Source of the DNA: Phaeoceros laevis
Taxonomy: Eukaryota; Anthocerotophyta; Anthocerotopsida; Notothyladales
Direction of reading: 5' to 3'
DNA: 64,000 bases
Assembly: GCA_049999765.1 (NCBI GenBank)
Contig: JBNGIQ010009553.1
Location: forward strand, 284,321 to 348,320
The translations under genes were made by a program, and so were the position numbers. Shown one piece after another: positions 10,584-21,601 of this stretch; the first letter of the stretch is position 1; each line of letters opens with the position of its first letter. Under the pieces are notes generated by a model. That model was not told where the DNA came from. It worked only from the letters and a program-made list of their open reading frames with translations, and searched no databases.

Positions 10584-12471
10584 TCAGAAGATCATCACGA
10601 TACCATCATGGATACGTGATTTCTGGTTCTGAGCCACGCACTCAGAGATCCACATCAGGTTTCGTGTCTCTTGTTCCCGTAACCTCATATACGCGAAGAA
10701 CACTGCATAATGAAACTGCAACATAAAAGGAGCGTCAGGTGCAAAAGCTGTCTGTACGTCCTTGCTCAAGAGCATAGCGCCGGGAAACAAAACAAACCTG
10801 CTGCTCAAACGTTAAAGTCAAGCGCTTCACTTCCTCCTCGTAGAATGCCTTATCAAGCATCTGACTCTCTCCATATGATAGCTTGGCAAAGATTGACTGG
10901 TAAGGTGGGTACTTGTCCATGACCCCACGAACCTGGTTCCAAAATGAAATGAAAGTGTGCATAAAGCCTTCAATCATACAGCCAACACAAGCTTCCAGAA
11001 GAGGTGTTCGTCCAACTAACCTGATCAAAATCCTCGCAGAGAGCAAGTTCTTCGTGGCCATAAGGATACCTGACCACCGAAAGACACCTAAAGAATAAGC
11101 ACCTCCACGGCAGAGCGACTGCTTGCAGCCTAAGGCTAAAGAAAACACAGATTTTCTTACAAGAGGCCAAAGTTGGAGTAGAGCTTCCGTCGATCGTCAC
11201 GAGTTAGTTCTGTACCAATGCTGCACAGAAGGGCTACAAGTTAATGAAAAGCTCCAGAGCAACTACACCTAAGCTCAGAGCTAGCATCTAAGATAGACAC
11301 ACCTATTGATTGTAATGTTCACGGCTCTTCGATCAGCTTCAAACGCAAGCAAGTCACACATTATTTCAGCAGTTGCACCTCCCAGCTTCTGTAACGAGAC
11401 ACACAAAACCGTGAGACAATCACCACTGTACCATACGCAATATCACAGGAGTTTCCCCCATAAAACGCACCTTGCAAAATTTGTAGAAGTCCTCCAGATA
11501 TGCCTTGTACAATGTATTCCGCATGATCTCTATGTTCATGTCATCAAGGTCCTGCATTGAGAGTTGACAGCATTCAGAAGATCGGCAAGGATCTTGGTTG
11601 CTGTCCAGAAAAAAGACAGCAAGGCCAAACAATAAGCACACCAGTAATTCGCTAGGCTGGAAAGCTTGCCTCCGATGTAATACACTCAGAGAAGTAAGGA
11701 GCGAGTGGCGTGTCCACAAGCACCAAACGGTAGAGTTCTCGCATATTCTGAGCCACTGCAAGGGTTGCAATGCTACACAGACCAAGCAGTGGTTAGTTGG
11801 AAAGACTTGACATCGCAGTATGAGGTTAGAAAACATGGTACTACGGGTCAGCCATTGAGATCGGAAATACCTGTCAAACATTCCAAGTGGATGGCATTTC
11901 TCTAGCAGTTCTTGTACATCTCTCTCGTGTAAAGTTCCAGTAACGATGAGCACGACATTATCGATCATATGGCCATACCTGAGGACAATCGCAGACTACT
12001 TGAGTAAATATAGTAGGATCCCATAGCATCAAGACATGAAGGGTAATGAACAGAAGATATCACAATCTCAGTCACCGTACGTGATGTACTCCAAAAATGT
12101 GGAAAGCGGCTCGGTAGCTTGAGATAGCATGTGGTTGTACTCATCAACCAGCTTCTGCGTGCATTTTTCAACAATAGTTGTAGTGTGCAGCGGTGATGGT
12201 TCTGCGGTACCAGCACCACAGCAACAGCTTCACTTGAGCAAGAGTTCAGGCGTTCAGCCACGAGATTGATCATCCAAAAGGGAATCCCACCATTTTGCAA
12301 GTAGGGTCCGAAATCCGTAGCCGAAAGGTGCAGTTTGATGTCGTCCAAAGTCTCGCATTGACAGAGGTTGTTGTAGTCCGTCGCAGTGAGCAGGCCAGAT
12401 CTGTAACCTCGCACGATCGCCTCCAAGTAACCACCCTGGACGTTAAACGTCATGGCCTCGAATCCATACAT
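10584..12471 (-). CDS. VHA-d: V-type ATPase subunit d (V0), 10 exons
   Basis: Exons (minus strand): 12471-12291, 12201-12081, 11978-11871, 11772-11670, 11551-11471, 11388-11303, 11220-11161, 11069-11021, 10932-10798, 10715-10584; they join to 351 aa, exactly the usual plant length. The product reads like VHA-d throughout: [10 protein letters not shown] start, [56 protein letters not shown], and the terminal [20 protein letters not shown]. Subunit d caps the c-ring of the membrane sector and couples it to the V1 central stalk for proton pumping into the vacuole and trans-Golgi. An upstream in-frame ATG exists at 12489, but 12471 matches the conserved start. Intron 4 uses a GC donor (GAG/GCAAGC at 11669-11668); all others are GT-AG. 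Confidence 0.96.
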
Positions 12472-12980
12472 GGCGGCTAGAAATTGCAAATTTTGGGACC
12501 GTACGCCCGCCTACACCTGCGTGTCGAGATCTTCCGAGACACTTGAACAACTAGAAGGCAAATGAAGAACTAGGAGGGACACGAAGAAGGCACATGACGA
12601 ACTGGAGGCACATGAAAAACAAGCATGCCCTAAAAGGATTATCCAAATTGTGGACTGTGTAGTATGTAAAATGGAAATAACAAAAATTTTGACATGAAGC
12701 ATAGGTGAGGTCAGTGAGGATGAATGAATGAATAGTTTTTACGTGCGAAGTAATGGAGGGCATCTGGATGCTGCACGGCACCTAACTTCGGTGCACCTCT
12801 AAAGGGCTAACGATACCACGAGGATGCGGATGGGCTTGCATGCTACATTAGTGCTCAGCCAAGCATCCTAGACTAGATGCAGCACGGCACCTAACAGCGG
12901 TGCACCCCTCCTTGGGGCATCCTGGGGCCTTACCGCAGCTATGGGCCAATACTAAAGCTGGGATTCACGGACTGACGCCT
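12472..12980. other. VHA-d upstream region with a 34-bp direct repeat
   Basis: Probable promoter and 5' UTR of the V-ATPase gene. Two 34-bp direct copies of a word containing GCACGGCACCTAAC and CGGTGCACC lie at 12767-12800 and 12876-12909, differing at only a few bases. No coding signal. Confidence 0.5.
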
Positions 12981-12989
12981 TTGAGAGCA

Positions 12990-13249
12990 TGATCCTTCTG
13001 CTCTCTGGGGCCCTTTCGACGAGATGACGCTGGCTGGTGTTCAGCCTAGTGACATTTACTTGCCTTCTTGTAGCATGCAGTAATGCGGTACTGGTCAGTA
13101 AGGGTCAACAATATTTTGATGCCATGATGAAACAGAATGGCCCCAACCCGACAGCTGAGCATTATACTTGCATGGTTGATCTTCTTGGGCGGGCAGGCTA
13201 TTTTGGTGAGGCTGAGAAGGTCCTGAAATCATCGTCTGTTCTTGTATGA
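12990..13249 (+). pseudogene. PPR gene fragment (paralogue of the 50-53 kb DYW gene)
   Basis: Encodes, after a frameshift near 13050, LAGVQPSD, then FTCLLVACSNAVLVSKGQQY, FDAMMKQNGPNPTAEHYTC, MVDLLGRAGYFGEAEKVLKS. This is collinear with the last PPR motifs of the gene at 50229-52925 (same order, about 75-80% identical by eye). It stops at TGA 13247-13249, before the E and DYW domains. It ends exactly where a dispersed repeat starts, so truncation by insertion or rearrangement is likely. Confidence 0.75.
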
Positions 13250-13740
13250 GTTATGCTGATCTTCCCAAATTGGGTGATCAATATCTATTGCTCCGGCCCA
13301 ACTTGTACAAATATCAAGCATTGACCCCAGGCCTTCGTCAGGCTATCTGAGATATGGGATGACTTTCATAACCCGAGCCAGAAAGTGCTGGCGGGACACT
13401 CCCAAGGAGTCCTCCGTTCTTGTTGAAAACGTAGTGAGGGTAGCAGTTGAGGAAAGCTGCGAACACTTCCCAAGGGTGATACCTCGCAGGGCGCTTTGTG
13501 CCTTTGACTGTCAGATTTTTGTGTAATTGTTCGGAGGCCAACAGCCCCGATATTGTGTTATAATCACATTCGCATATGGTAGTGGCAGTTTTTTGCCACT
13601 TGTAAGTGATACATTGAGAACTGATTGAGAACTGACTTGCTGTGCACATTGAGAACGTTAGCAGAGCGACGGAGTGAAGCCGCCTAGCATTTCTATGCAA
13701 TCGATTCGTAGACGTTATGGGATGTCAAGTATCTGCGCCG
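13250..13740 (+). repeat. Dispersed repeat, copy 1 (inverted partner at 26.8-27.3 kb)
   Basis: About 490 bp that matches the reverse complement of 26815-27322 at roughly 85% by eye. Shared landmarks include GCTGATCTTCCCAAATTGG, the word AAGCATTGACCCCAGGCC, TGACTTTCATAACCCG, GAGAACTGATTGAGAACTG and CGATTCGTAGACGTTATGGG. It holds no convincing protein; the open frames of the two copies do not agree. It is likely a non-autonomous element or a fragment of a larger one. Confidence 0.75.
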
Positions 13741-13841
13741 CATGCTGTTTTGCCCAGTCGTTCACCAGTTCAATAACCAGTCTCAACTTTTGCAACCTCA
13801 TCCTCGTCCACCATAATGGTTCGATGCATGCAATGGCTGCT

Positions 13842-16052
13842 TCAGGTGCCAAAGCTTCGGTCACCAGCATCTCCAATTCCCGGCACAATATATCTGGCAC
13901 CACAAGGTCAAGGCCTCAGTCTTCGTGGACAGTATAATGTACGGCAGTGCCTACCCGTCTACACAAGAAACTTACCCTTTGTCGTTCAGTTCTGGATCAA
14001 TGATGCCTGTATATACTCGCAATCTGCGGTGGCACATCGAGTTATGCAGGACATCAGAACAAAAGCGAGAACTTCCACCATTTTTGTGCAGGACAGGTCC
14101 CTAGATGTGAGCTTGGCAAAACTGACCCTGGAAATTTTTCACTTAGTTTCTTCAGTGCTGGTGGAGCAGCCACAGCAGTGACCTGCGATATCAAAAGGGT
14201 CAGTGAGGTCCACACAGGCATTCGTCAAAGATGACAGTTGATATGTTCAAGTTCTCTACCACTCGAATGAGCCTGTGATCCACACCCCGTTTCTTGAGCT
14301 CCTCCATAGCAGCAACAATCGTACCACCTGAGCATCAGCATTGTGCAGGACAAATAAGGAACAACAACCTTCGGTACAGACTTCCTTTCAATGTCTGCTA
14401 CAAGCACGTAAGTTTTGTACCTGTAGCCAGCACTGGGTCTGCAACAAGCACACGTGAAGTCTCCGGGAACTTTGCTGGTAGCCTGCACGCACATACTTGA
14501 TGTTGTCACCATGACACACAAATCTCCAAGTACAAATTTTTCAACACTTCTGATGCCTAGAAACCTCTTTTCCAGGTGGACATGCACAACATACTTATTC
14601 AAGTAGCAGCTTGGCTGCAGCGTTACTTCATCACGAACATATCCTGCACTTGTTAAAACAACGAAGGTCAATAAGAACGGCTTCACTACAGTTCCTTCCT
14701 CAACTACAGATCCAGGCCAGATATCTCGCTCCTGGTGGCTTACAGAAACTCAGAGGTGCTCTGTGGCTTCCATGCCTAAGTGATAGGTCTGAGTTGCTGG
14801 CAAAACCGTAGATAGATGGTCCACAAGTACAAGTCCAGCCCTCAATATTGGAATGACCTGCTACATTGACAGCCACTGGTTAAAGTTGCTCATCACTGTA
14901 GAGAAAACATTGATAGCAATACTTGTGATTGGTAAAAATGGTCAGACCTTCACAGGCTCTCTGGGGTCAATGAATTCCACATTAGCAGTACCACATGGGG
15001 TCTGTAGATCACCAGTAACTGTGACCTGTAACAGTAGCACTAAATATTAACCCTGAACCCTGATAGAAAAAAACCACTGCAAATCTGAGCTACAGCCCTC
15101 CAACAAAATTGCACATCCCGAGCACTGTTCAGACTCTAGGCTTCTGTAAATTCGACAGCTGCCAAGACGGTCCAATTAGTAAACATCTCACAGGATGCCT
15201 TATTCCACTGGAACAGACACTTACCAACCAGTCCCGTGAAGCTTCATAAATGAGTATCCTTCCAAGCTCGGCTAATGCACCTCCTGAGCAAGCATAACAT
15301 ACAGCTCAGAGGCTGTCGATGCAATCAGTTTCTTCGCACAACAACCCCGGTTAGCGGCAACCTGATCATTAGCAAGACTTATCACAGACAAGATGTACCC
15401 GGTGATTCTGTCACCTTCAACATCCCAGATTCCAAAAGCTAGGTGTGGGGAAGGAGAATTACTGAACATAGGACTGGGAGTGGACTCGTTACGCAACACA
15501 GAAATCCAGTGCTTGATTAAAGGATGCGGAGGGACAAAAACCTGGCCCCAAAAACAGCAGTTCCAGTCAGCGCCGTTCCCAAGGGAAATAGACATGCGTG
15601 CCTCTCCAATAAGCCAAGAAATGACTGGTATGCAAATTACTGCAAGCATAGGAGGTGCATTACAGCAGAAGGAACTCAGGGTGGCGTGCAGTGTGTACCA
15701 GAAATTGGTTCTTCTGAATCTGCGGGTTTTCAGTTTTTGCCATCGAGGTTTTGATGTCCCTCAAGCGCCTCTGCGGGTAGAAGGGGAACCTCCCAGCGCC
15801 AGTCGTCGACTTGAGGTACCATGCAGAAGACATTGCATCGTCAGCTTGACAATACCCAGTCCAAGCAGAAGGTGTATCATGTGTTAGACTCTTCAGCAGG
15901 TAGGACTCAAGTAGGGCACGCCAATGAGATACCTGGCAGAGATGAGCATGTCGGTTTGCGACAGGGTATGCGGGACGGTCCACGTTGAGCCCGATAGGCA
16001 GTGGCATCAGCGTACCTGGACAATATGCACTGAAGGCCATGCTCATGCGCAC
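13842..16052 (-). CDS. UPP: Uracil phosphoribosyltransferase, probably plastid-targeted, 11 exons
   Basis: Exons (minus strand): 16052-15699, 15541-15463, 15280-15225, 15025-14948, 14857-14776, 14643-14595, 14482-14421, 14327-14260, 14182-14127, 14023-13976, 13893-13842; all join in frame to 327 aa. The enzyme makes UMP from uracil and PRPP in pyrimidine salvage. Seen in the product: VFVPPHPLIKHWISVLRNE, EFIDPREPV, VIPILRAGL, the RDEVTLQPSCYLNK loop, the PRPP-binding motif VADPVLATGGTI, and the C-terminal VPGIGDAGDRSFGT. The first about 118 residues are not conserved and may be a transit peptide; the start at 16052 is the first in-frame Met and is uncertain. Intron 5 appears to use a GC donor (TTAG/GCATGG at 14775-14774). 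Confidence 0.93.
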
Positions 16053-16159
16053 GTTCTGGATACGAAACTTGCTGGTATTCGAGTGACAGATACTTCACAG
16101 CACGATGAATGGCTTAGGGCATGGCTTCCAAGTTCTCTCTATCTTTGTGAGGCTTGACC

Positions 16160-16830
16160 CCGCATGCGAATCCATTTGTACCTTCCTACGTTGAGATCGA
16201 CTGGCTGGGCTGAGCTGTGGAAGGCAAGGCTGGGCTTTCATGGGCTTAGCTGACACCACCGCCGTGGCCGAGCTTGTTCCCAGAATCCCAGGACTCATCC
16301 GTGGTGTGTGCGCATCTGGAGGTGGCCCGATACGGTCAGTCCTACGAGCTGCTGCTGGTGTGCAACGAGGTGCGGGATTGCAGCCCTGCGGGGATGCTGA
16401 GCATGGCGGTCTGCACTGGGCATGGCGGTCTGGTGTGGTGTGGTGTGGGCAGGGCTGGCAAGGCCCCCTGCGCCTTGCCCCAGACCGCCTCCCGCCCACC
16501 AAGGACAAAAACAAGGACAAGGGTGCATGCCAGACACGGCTGCGGAGGTGACGCCATTAGCTGCTGCTGAGAGAGGAGCAGACGTGCTGAGGAGCTGGGT
16601 CGCGATCGGCGTCGGCCAGGTCGGGCGAGCTGGGCCCGGCGTCGACTATGTCTAGGGAGCTGGATGGAAGCGCCCTGCCAGGAGGTATGCCTGCCGCTGG
16701 CAACCGTGGTGCATGCCCGCAACCATGAGCTCCTGGCCGCGGTTTGAAGGGATGGCCGGGGCTGTGCTTCGTGATTGGCCTGTGTCTCTATGGGTTAATT
16801 GTGTTAGCATTTGCCTAGATTGCGTACAAT
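16160..16830. other. GC-rich stretch without a recognisable gene
   Basis: Lies upstream of the UPRT gene. It has overlapping open frames on both strands typical of GC-rich DNA, and short repeats of GGCATGGCGGTCTG / TGGTGTGG at about 16400-16450. No domain recognised. Confidence 0.4.
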
Positions 16831-16839
16831 TACTGGTGC

Positions 16840-17340
16840 TGTACAGCAGGGCAGGTACTTGAAGGTAACACAGTGCTGGGGAACTGTGTCGTAAATATGT
16901 ACACAAACTGTGGCACGGCAGAAAGGTGTGAGGCATGATCATGCTGGCTTTACTTTCTTCCGGTGGCCTGTAGTCCTGAGGACCTCGTGAAAGTTTGTGC
17001 AAATGCTGGTGCTGGGCAGCAGGGCAGGCAGCTGCATGCAGGGATTGTAAAAGTGAACTGCTTGAAGTTTCAGAGTATATTCTCGTGCTGAGATTGCACA
17101 TTGTATGTATGATTGGAACAGGAGGGCCTGCTTTTAGCAAACGGTTTGACGTATGTTTGGGTCCTGAAAGCTTGTGCAAGTGCTGGTGCTCTACGGCAGG
17201 GCAGGCAGCTGCTTTCCGGGATTGTAAGAACTGGACTACTTGAAGGTGACGTGGTACTGGAAACTTTCCTCGCAACTACTTATGTAAAATGTGGTCAGCT
17301 AGAAGATGCACAAAGATATGCCGAAAATTGGGGCCAGGCC
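16840..17340 (+). pseudogene. Degenerate PPR repeats (three partial copies)
   Basis: Three successive decayed versions of one PPR unit lie in different frames: TGAVQQGRYLEGNTVLGN then CVVNMYTNCG (about 16830-16920), VCANAGAGQQGRQLHAGIVK (about 16995-17055), and LKACASAGALRQGRQLLSGI followed by YVKCGQLEDAQRYAEN (17113-17335). All match the unit LKACTSAGALQQGRQLHSGI of the intact gene at 50229-52925. Stops and frameshifts separate the copies. Confidence 0.7.
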
Positions 17341-17699
17341 GTCGTCATTGCTGGATGTTTCAGAGCTAAAAAAACGGGGTCCGGTTTCAGATGGTTTCTT
17401 CGAAGCAACTTCGAAGCATCAGAATTGTTTCCCTGACACGAAGACCGTGCTGGAGCCAGCTTAATTGAGTGAGCTCTCTCATATCCATCTGTACTTCATA
17501 AAACTCGGCTTAAACATTTTGTAGTTTTAACTAACATACATAAAACTCGACTCGAATTTAAACGCCCGCCATCGGGAAACACGCTACAAAATGCAGCAGC
17601 GGAAGCTGAGGCTGTTGAGCAAGAGCGCAAACGCAATTCATCCATCCGGTCTCTTCAGTCGGTCCTGCTTTCGGTGTCACGGTCTCGGAAAGAGCAGTC

Positions 17700-18250
17700 T
17701 ATCGTCACTCCGTAGCACCAGCGTAAGTCCACATCAGGTATACGAGTCTTGGGCCTGAAAAAGCAAGGTTGACACAGTACAGTACGCCTGAAAAGAGCAA
17801 ACCTGAAAACATGTATGAAAATCCATGCTTGAGATGTGCCTTGAAGAGCTTCTGAGGGGGCTGCCGGAGAGAGCCTGCCTGGAAGGGTATGGTGGCTGGC
17901 AAAAAGGACCAGAAATGATTGTCAACCTGTAAGGTAGAAGCCAATAAGATGCCTCCACACATCGTAAGCCAAGTAGCAGCCTGCATCAAACAAGCAGAGG
18001 CCTAGGACAAGCACCAAATGAAGTATGACAACAAACGATGCCAAGCAACGTTCTATTGAAGGCCTAGCAAGCCGGAAGTCCAGCTCGTCCATGATTGCAA
18101 GCTGGCTTGGGAGGTCAAATAGAGCTTTGACAAAGGTCACAGAGGGGGACAAAACCTTCTCTGCCCCGTCCAGAACCCATATCAAGCATGGACACAGCAG
18201 TAGAGCCGAGCCAAAAAAGATACAGTGGAGCCGAGCCAAAAAAGAGACTG
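17700..18250 (-). other. Hydrophobic open frames, possible membrane-protein remnant
   Basis: Two overlapping minus-strand frames (18239-17922 and 17989-17705) encode strongly hydrophobic stretches: SFVVILHLVLVLGLCLF, and in the other FSYMFSGLLFSGVLYCV. A TTTTCAG-type acceptor lies between conserved-looking segments. I do not recognise the family, and the start overlaps PPR debris. An 18-bp direct repeat (GAGCCGAGCCAAAAAAGA at 18203 and 18228) lies within. Confidence 0.25.
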
Positions 18251-18279
18251 TGACACCAGCAGACTGTTTGCCTGTAATT

Positions 18280-18500
18280 TTGCCTCAACCAGTGGCCAGC
18301 TGTGACCGTGCGTCCTGGCCGTTGCGACCGTCCAAGCCTCCTCTCCAACACAGTCAGCTGCCCATCCACCCAGTCAGGCTCGTAGAAGTTGTTCAACCAT
18401 AGGGGCTCCTTGGACACCTTTGTGCCTGAAATCGGAAGAGCGGGCGCTCTTCTTGATCGTCCTGCAGTCCCACCAGTATCCCTTCCTGAGAGGATGCCAG
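18280..18500 (-). pseudogene. N-terminal fragment of a DYW-type PPR gene
   Basis: The minus strand reads WWDCRT...SDFRHK, then in another frame SKEPLWLNNFYEPDWVDGQL followed by TVLERRLGRS. The same words occur in the same order in the N-terminal leader of the intact PPR gene at 50229-52925 (WWDCRTDKDG, PDFRHKESSKDLLWLDNFY, KPDWVDEQLAVLDKRVG). No PPR motifs follow, and one frameshift is visible. It is a truncated paralogue lying head-to-head with the PPR repeats at 16.8-17.3 kb. Confidence 0.75.
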
Positions 18501-18639
18501 GTCCAAGCCAGCGCACCCCTTTCTCCGATCAAACCACACCACCTCCTTTCCTCTGCTCTTCAGTGCCGGAATCAGCACGTTGGCGTCGTAGTTACCCGTG
18601 ACGGCGTTCCGGTGAGGCTTGTAGACTATAGCCAGGGGA

Positions 18640-19500
18640 CTTCAATTCTGTGGGCTTGTCTCCGGGGTTACCAGTCTTTCCGCAATGCTGTCCAGCTCCG
18701 AGAGCCTCCTCGCCCTGCAAGAAATTGTTGAGGGGGTGAAACTGCTGCTGCTGGTGCCGTCGGAGAAAATCGTGTCCTGGCCCTGGCGGCCATTGCTGGA
18801 AAGAGGGAGTGAAATCTGCTGCTGCGGCTGCCCTCGAAGGGATCGTAGCCCGGCCCTGGTGGCCCTTGTTGCACCGGCCCTGGTTTGCAGCAGGAGGGGC
18901 TGCAACCGGAGGGAATTGTGTCCCTGGTGACTGCTGTCCCTAGAATCGAGGTGACTCTAAGAGACAAAGCTTGATTCCGGGTTGAAGAAATGGTTCACGA
19001 GTGTTAGCTGGAGGGGCGTTTGAACAGCCCGGAGGAAAACCTGCAGGGTGTTCAAACACCGCCCCAGTCAGCACTGCGAGAAACCAGATGGGTCAGCACA
19101 CTGCAAGCAGAGCTGTTGCATGCAAATTCGGCTGCATGGCACAGGCTGAAAGGAGGGCCCTGCCGCAGAGAGCCATACGCCTATAACTGATGCAGTTTGC
19201 GTATGGAGTATTAGGTTACAATTTATCTGTTTAGGGCCGAACCTCAAGTGTTGTTCACAATAATGTTAAGGGCTTGCGGCGGAGTTCCGAACTGTACGCC
19301 GCCGAACATGGACCTAGAAAAGGCCTACCGCAGTGACACACTTCGCAACTGCGCTGCTTCGTGCGGTAGTGCTAGGAGCTATTTGTGGTGCCAGGAACTT
19401 GGCTGCAGTTGGTTTTGTCCGTTCTCGGGATGAGCCGTTCCCTATTGACACGAATTGGGCAGGTAAGGAGCCACCGCCCTTAGGAGGTCCTCCGGTTCTC
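18640..19500. other. Low-complexity GC-rich stretch, no clear gene
   Basis: Pro/Gln/Gly-rich open frames on both strands arise from CCTGGCCCTGG-like repeats (about 18770-18890). A word at 19498-19519 reappears exactly, inverted, at 31098-31119. No domain recognised. Confidence 0.35.
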
Positions 19501-19521
19501 GGGAACTGGATGATCGGGCAT

Positions 19522-19775
19522 TAGGGCGTCTCAAACATCACCCCGTCGGCCTCGACGAGGGCCTCGTCAGAGGGCCGAGACGGGGCCTGTGGGCGTCCCC
19601 GTGGGCCGCCCGCGGGGGCCCCGTCCGGGGAAAACTTCACCGTCGGCTTTTTAAAATGCGCACGGAGAACCCTAAACCCTAAAGGCGAACATAGTTTCAC
19701 AAAGTTAGGGGGACCCGACGGTGAAACAGAGTTCACCACGGGCATTTCTGACGGGGGCATGTTTGAGACGTCCTA
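19522..19775. mobile_element. MITE-like palindromic element
   Basis: Terminal inverted repeats of 26 bp (23 matches): TAGGGCGTCTCAAACAT... at 19522-19547 and its complement at 19750-19775. An inner inverted pair TTCACCGTCGG / CCGACGGTGAA lies at 19636-19646 and 19715-19725, and CCCTAAACCCTAAA (two telomere-type units) at 19670-19683. A further copy of the terminal word in the same orientation as the left end starts at 19777 and runs into the gap, so elements are clustered or nested. Confidence 0.6.
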
Positions 19776-19807
19776 GTAGGGGCTCTCAAACCTACCCCGT
19801 CGGGACC

Positions 19808-20207
19808 NNNNNNNNNNNNNNNNNNNNNNNNNNNNNNNNNNNNNNNNNNNNNNNNNNNNNNNNNNNNNNNNNNNNNNNNNNNNNNNNNNNNNNNNNNNNN
19901 NNNNNNNNNNNNNNNNNNNNNNNNNNNNNNNNNNNNNNNNNNNNNNNNNNNNNNNNNNNNNNNNNNNNNNNNNNNNNNNNNNNNNNNNNNNNNNNNNNNN
20001 NNNNNNNNNNNNNNNNNNNNNNNNNNNNNNNNNNNNNNNNNNNNNNNNNNNNNNNNNNNNNNNNNNNNNNNNNNNNNNNNNNNNNNNNNNNNNNNNNNNN
20101 NNNNNNNNNNNNNNNNNNNNNNNNNNNNNNNNNNNNNNNNNNNNNNNNNNNNNNNNNNNNNNNNNNNNNNNNNNNNNNNNNNNNNNNNNNNNNNNNNNNN
20201 NNNNNNN
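19808..20207. other. Assembly gap (400 N)
   Basis: Runs of N; open frames across it are artefacts. The gap opens inside what looks like another copy of the adjacent MITE. Confidence 0.99.
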
Positions 20208-20228
20208 GAGTTGGTATGCAGTGTTGGT

Positions 20229-21480
20229 CTAGCAACCTTCAAGAAACATTTCATAGACGAAGACTAACGCATCCGGCTTCACGCCTTCTGGAAGCGATCT
20301 CCTGAAAGCATTTTCTGTGTGCACAAGCTCGGACCTGGACAGGGCTGCAAGCTTGGCAGCGTTTTTGATGACGTAGGCAACAACTTGATACCGACAGCCG
20401 TAAACACGGCTCCTATCTGGACTCGCCACCTTGCGAGTTCTCGATTCCTTGCCAGTCTTCACCTCGATCACAAATAAGTTGTATCGCATCAGTTAATTAA
20501 ACAAGCGAGAAGCACACAAAGAAATTAGACGAAATTGGACAAAGTCTGAAGGTGTTGCAAAAATCAACATGCATATTCTGTATAACTCACCTTCAAATTC
20601 AACATCCAGGTTAAGAATCAGTGCCTTACTTTTTCCTCCGGCGCTCGTGGTAACTCGGGTGGAAGACTTACGAAGTTAATAATAGCCTTTAGAATCATGA
20701 GAGCTATAATTTGTGGCGCTTTGTCCTTCTGCATGAAGCTCAGCAAGACATCAATTGGGAAACGAAGCTATCGTACTCCCAGTATCCACCAAACCATTAC
20801 AAACGTGCATCCAGCCTAACTGTAAAAAACCCCAAGTTTCAAACTCGTTCTCACAACGTCGTGGTTAGTGACGTAACGAGGGGACACAAAAAATTTATCT
20901 CCAGATTCATCAGCTGAGCTTTCCAAATCCACTTTGAAATACATACCCTCTGCGCTCATGGAAATGCTTGGATGCCGCTCTTTTATAGGCACTTTGTCAA
21001 CGTCCAACCTGTATAGATCTCCTATGACACTAACAAATACGTATTTACCGTGATGTGATTTCAGTAACTCATTAGTCCTGAGCTTCAAATACTCAAGAGT
21101 GGCGACCTTCACAAAATTGATATCCACGTACTCATTGGCAAGGTCACTCGGCCAATGAACTAGGTCCTCCACCACATCGTCATCATGTAGCTAGTAGGGG
21201 GGCGCCTAACATATAGCCACAATTGCTCCAGGTTGTGGAAAATATAATCCCAGAGTAATTGAACTATGTGTGTTATTTTGAGTTGTTGCCCTATAGTCAA
21301 TCAAGACATACATCTGCCCTGAACTGGAATGGCCATGAAGTGGAGTATTGTCTAAATGTGTTTCAGGTTTTAGCAAACATAAGTCAAACTCTTTGTTCTT
21401 GAAGAAAACTTGTGCTTGAAGCTCTAACGCACCTACATCCGTAAATATAACGTTATGACGATCATTTCTAAACAGCTGCT
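20229..21480 (-). pseudogene. Possible PD-(D/E)XK nuclease-like gene or relic
   Basis: Unrecognised multi-exon coding on the minus strand. An upstream piece (about 21470-21190) reads NVIFTDVGALELQAQVFF, then SGQMYVLIDYRATTQ, to a stop. A middle piece (21175-20816) contains GKYVFVSVIGDLYRLDVDKV. A short piece ending at a donor near 20593 reads ALILNLDVEFE, and the last (20489-20229) reads NLFVIEVKTGKE, then CRYQVVAYVIK. The spaced residues D (LDVEF), ExK (IEVKTG) and QxxxY (QVVAY) are the signature of RecB/Cas4-like PD-(D/E)XK nucleases. Joining is uncertain and internal stops exist, so this may be transposon- or effector-derived. Function is inference only. Confidence 0.35.
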
Positions 21481-21601
21481 AACAACTCGTGTTCCTTGGT
21501 ATTTTTCGTTTCTATAAATTTAACAAGTTCCCTTTGTTTTCCCGCTTTAATTTATTTACTGCTAGCTTAAATGTTCAGTTTTTATTTTTGCTATCCAATT
21601 T

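Noticed and set aside
15393-15887. 164-codon + strand frame over the UPRT 5' exons
   Set aside because: It is the antisense shadow of UPRT exons 1-2, which are supported by conservation and splice phase.
19721-20305. Long open frames across 19.7-20.3 kb on both strands
   Set aside because: They are created by the 400-N gap and carry no information.
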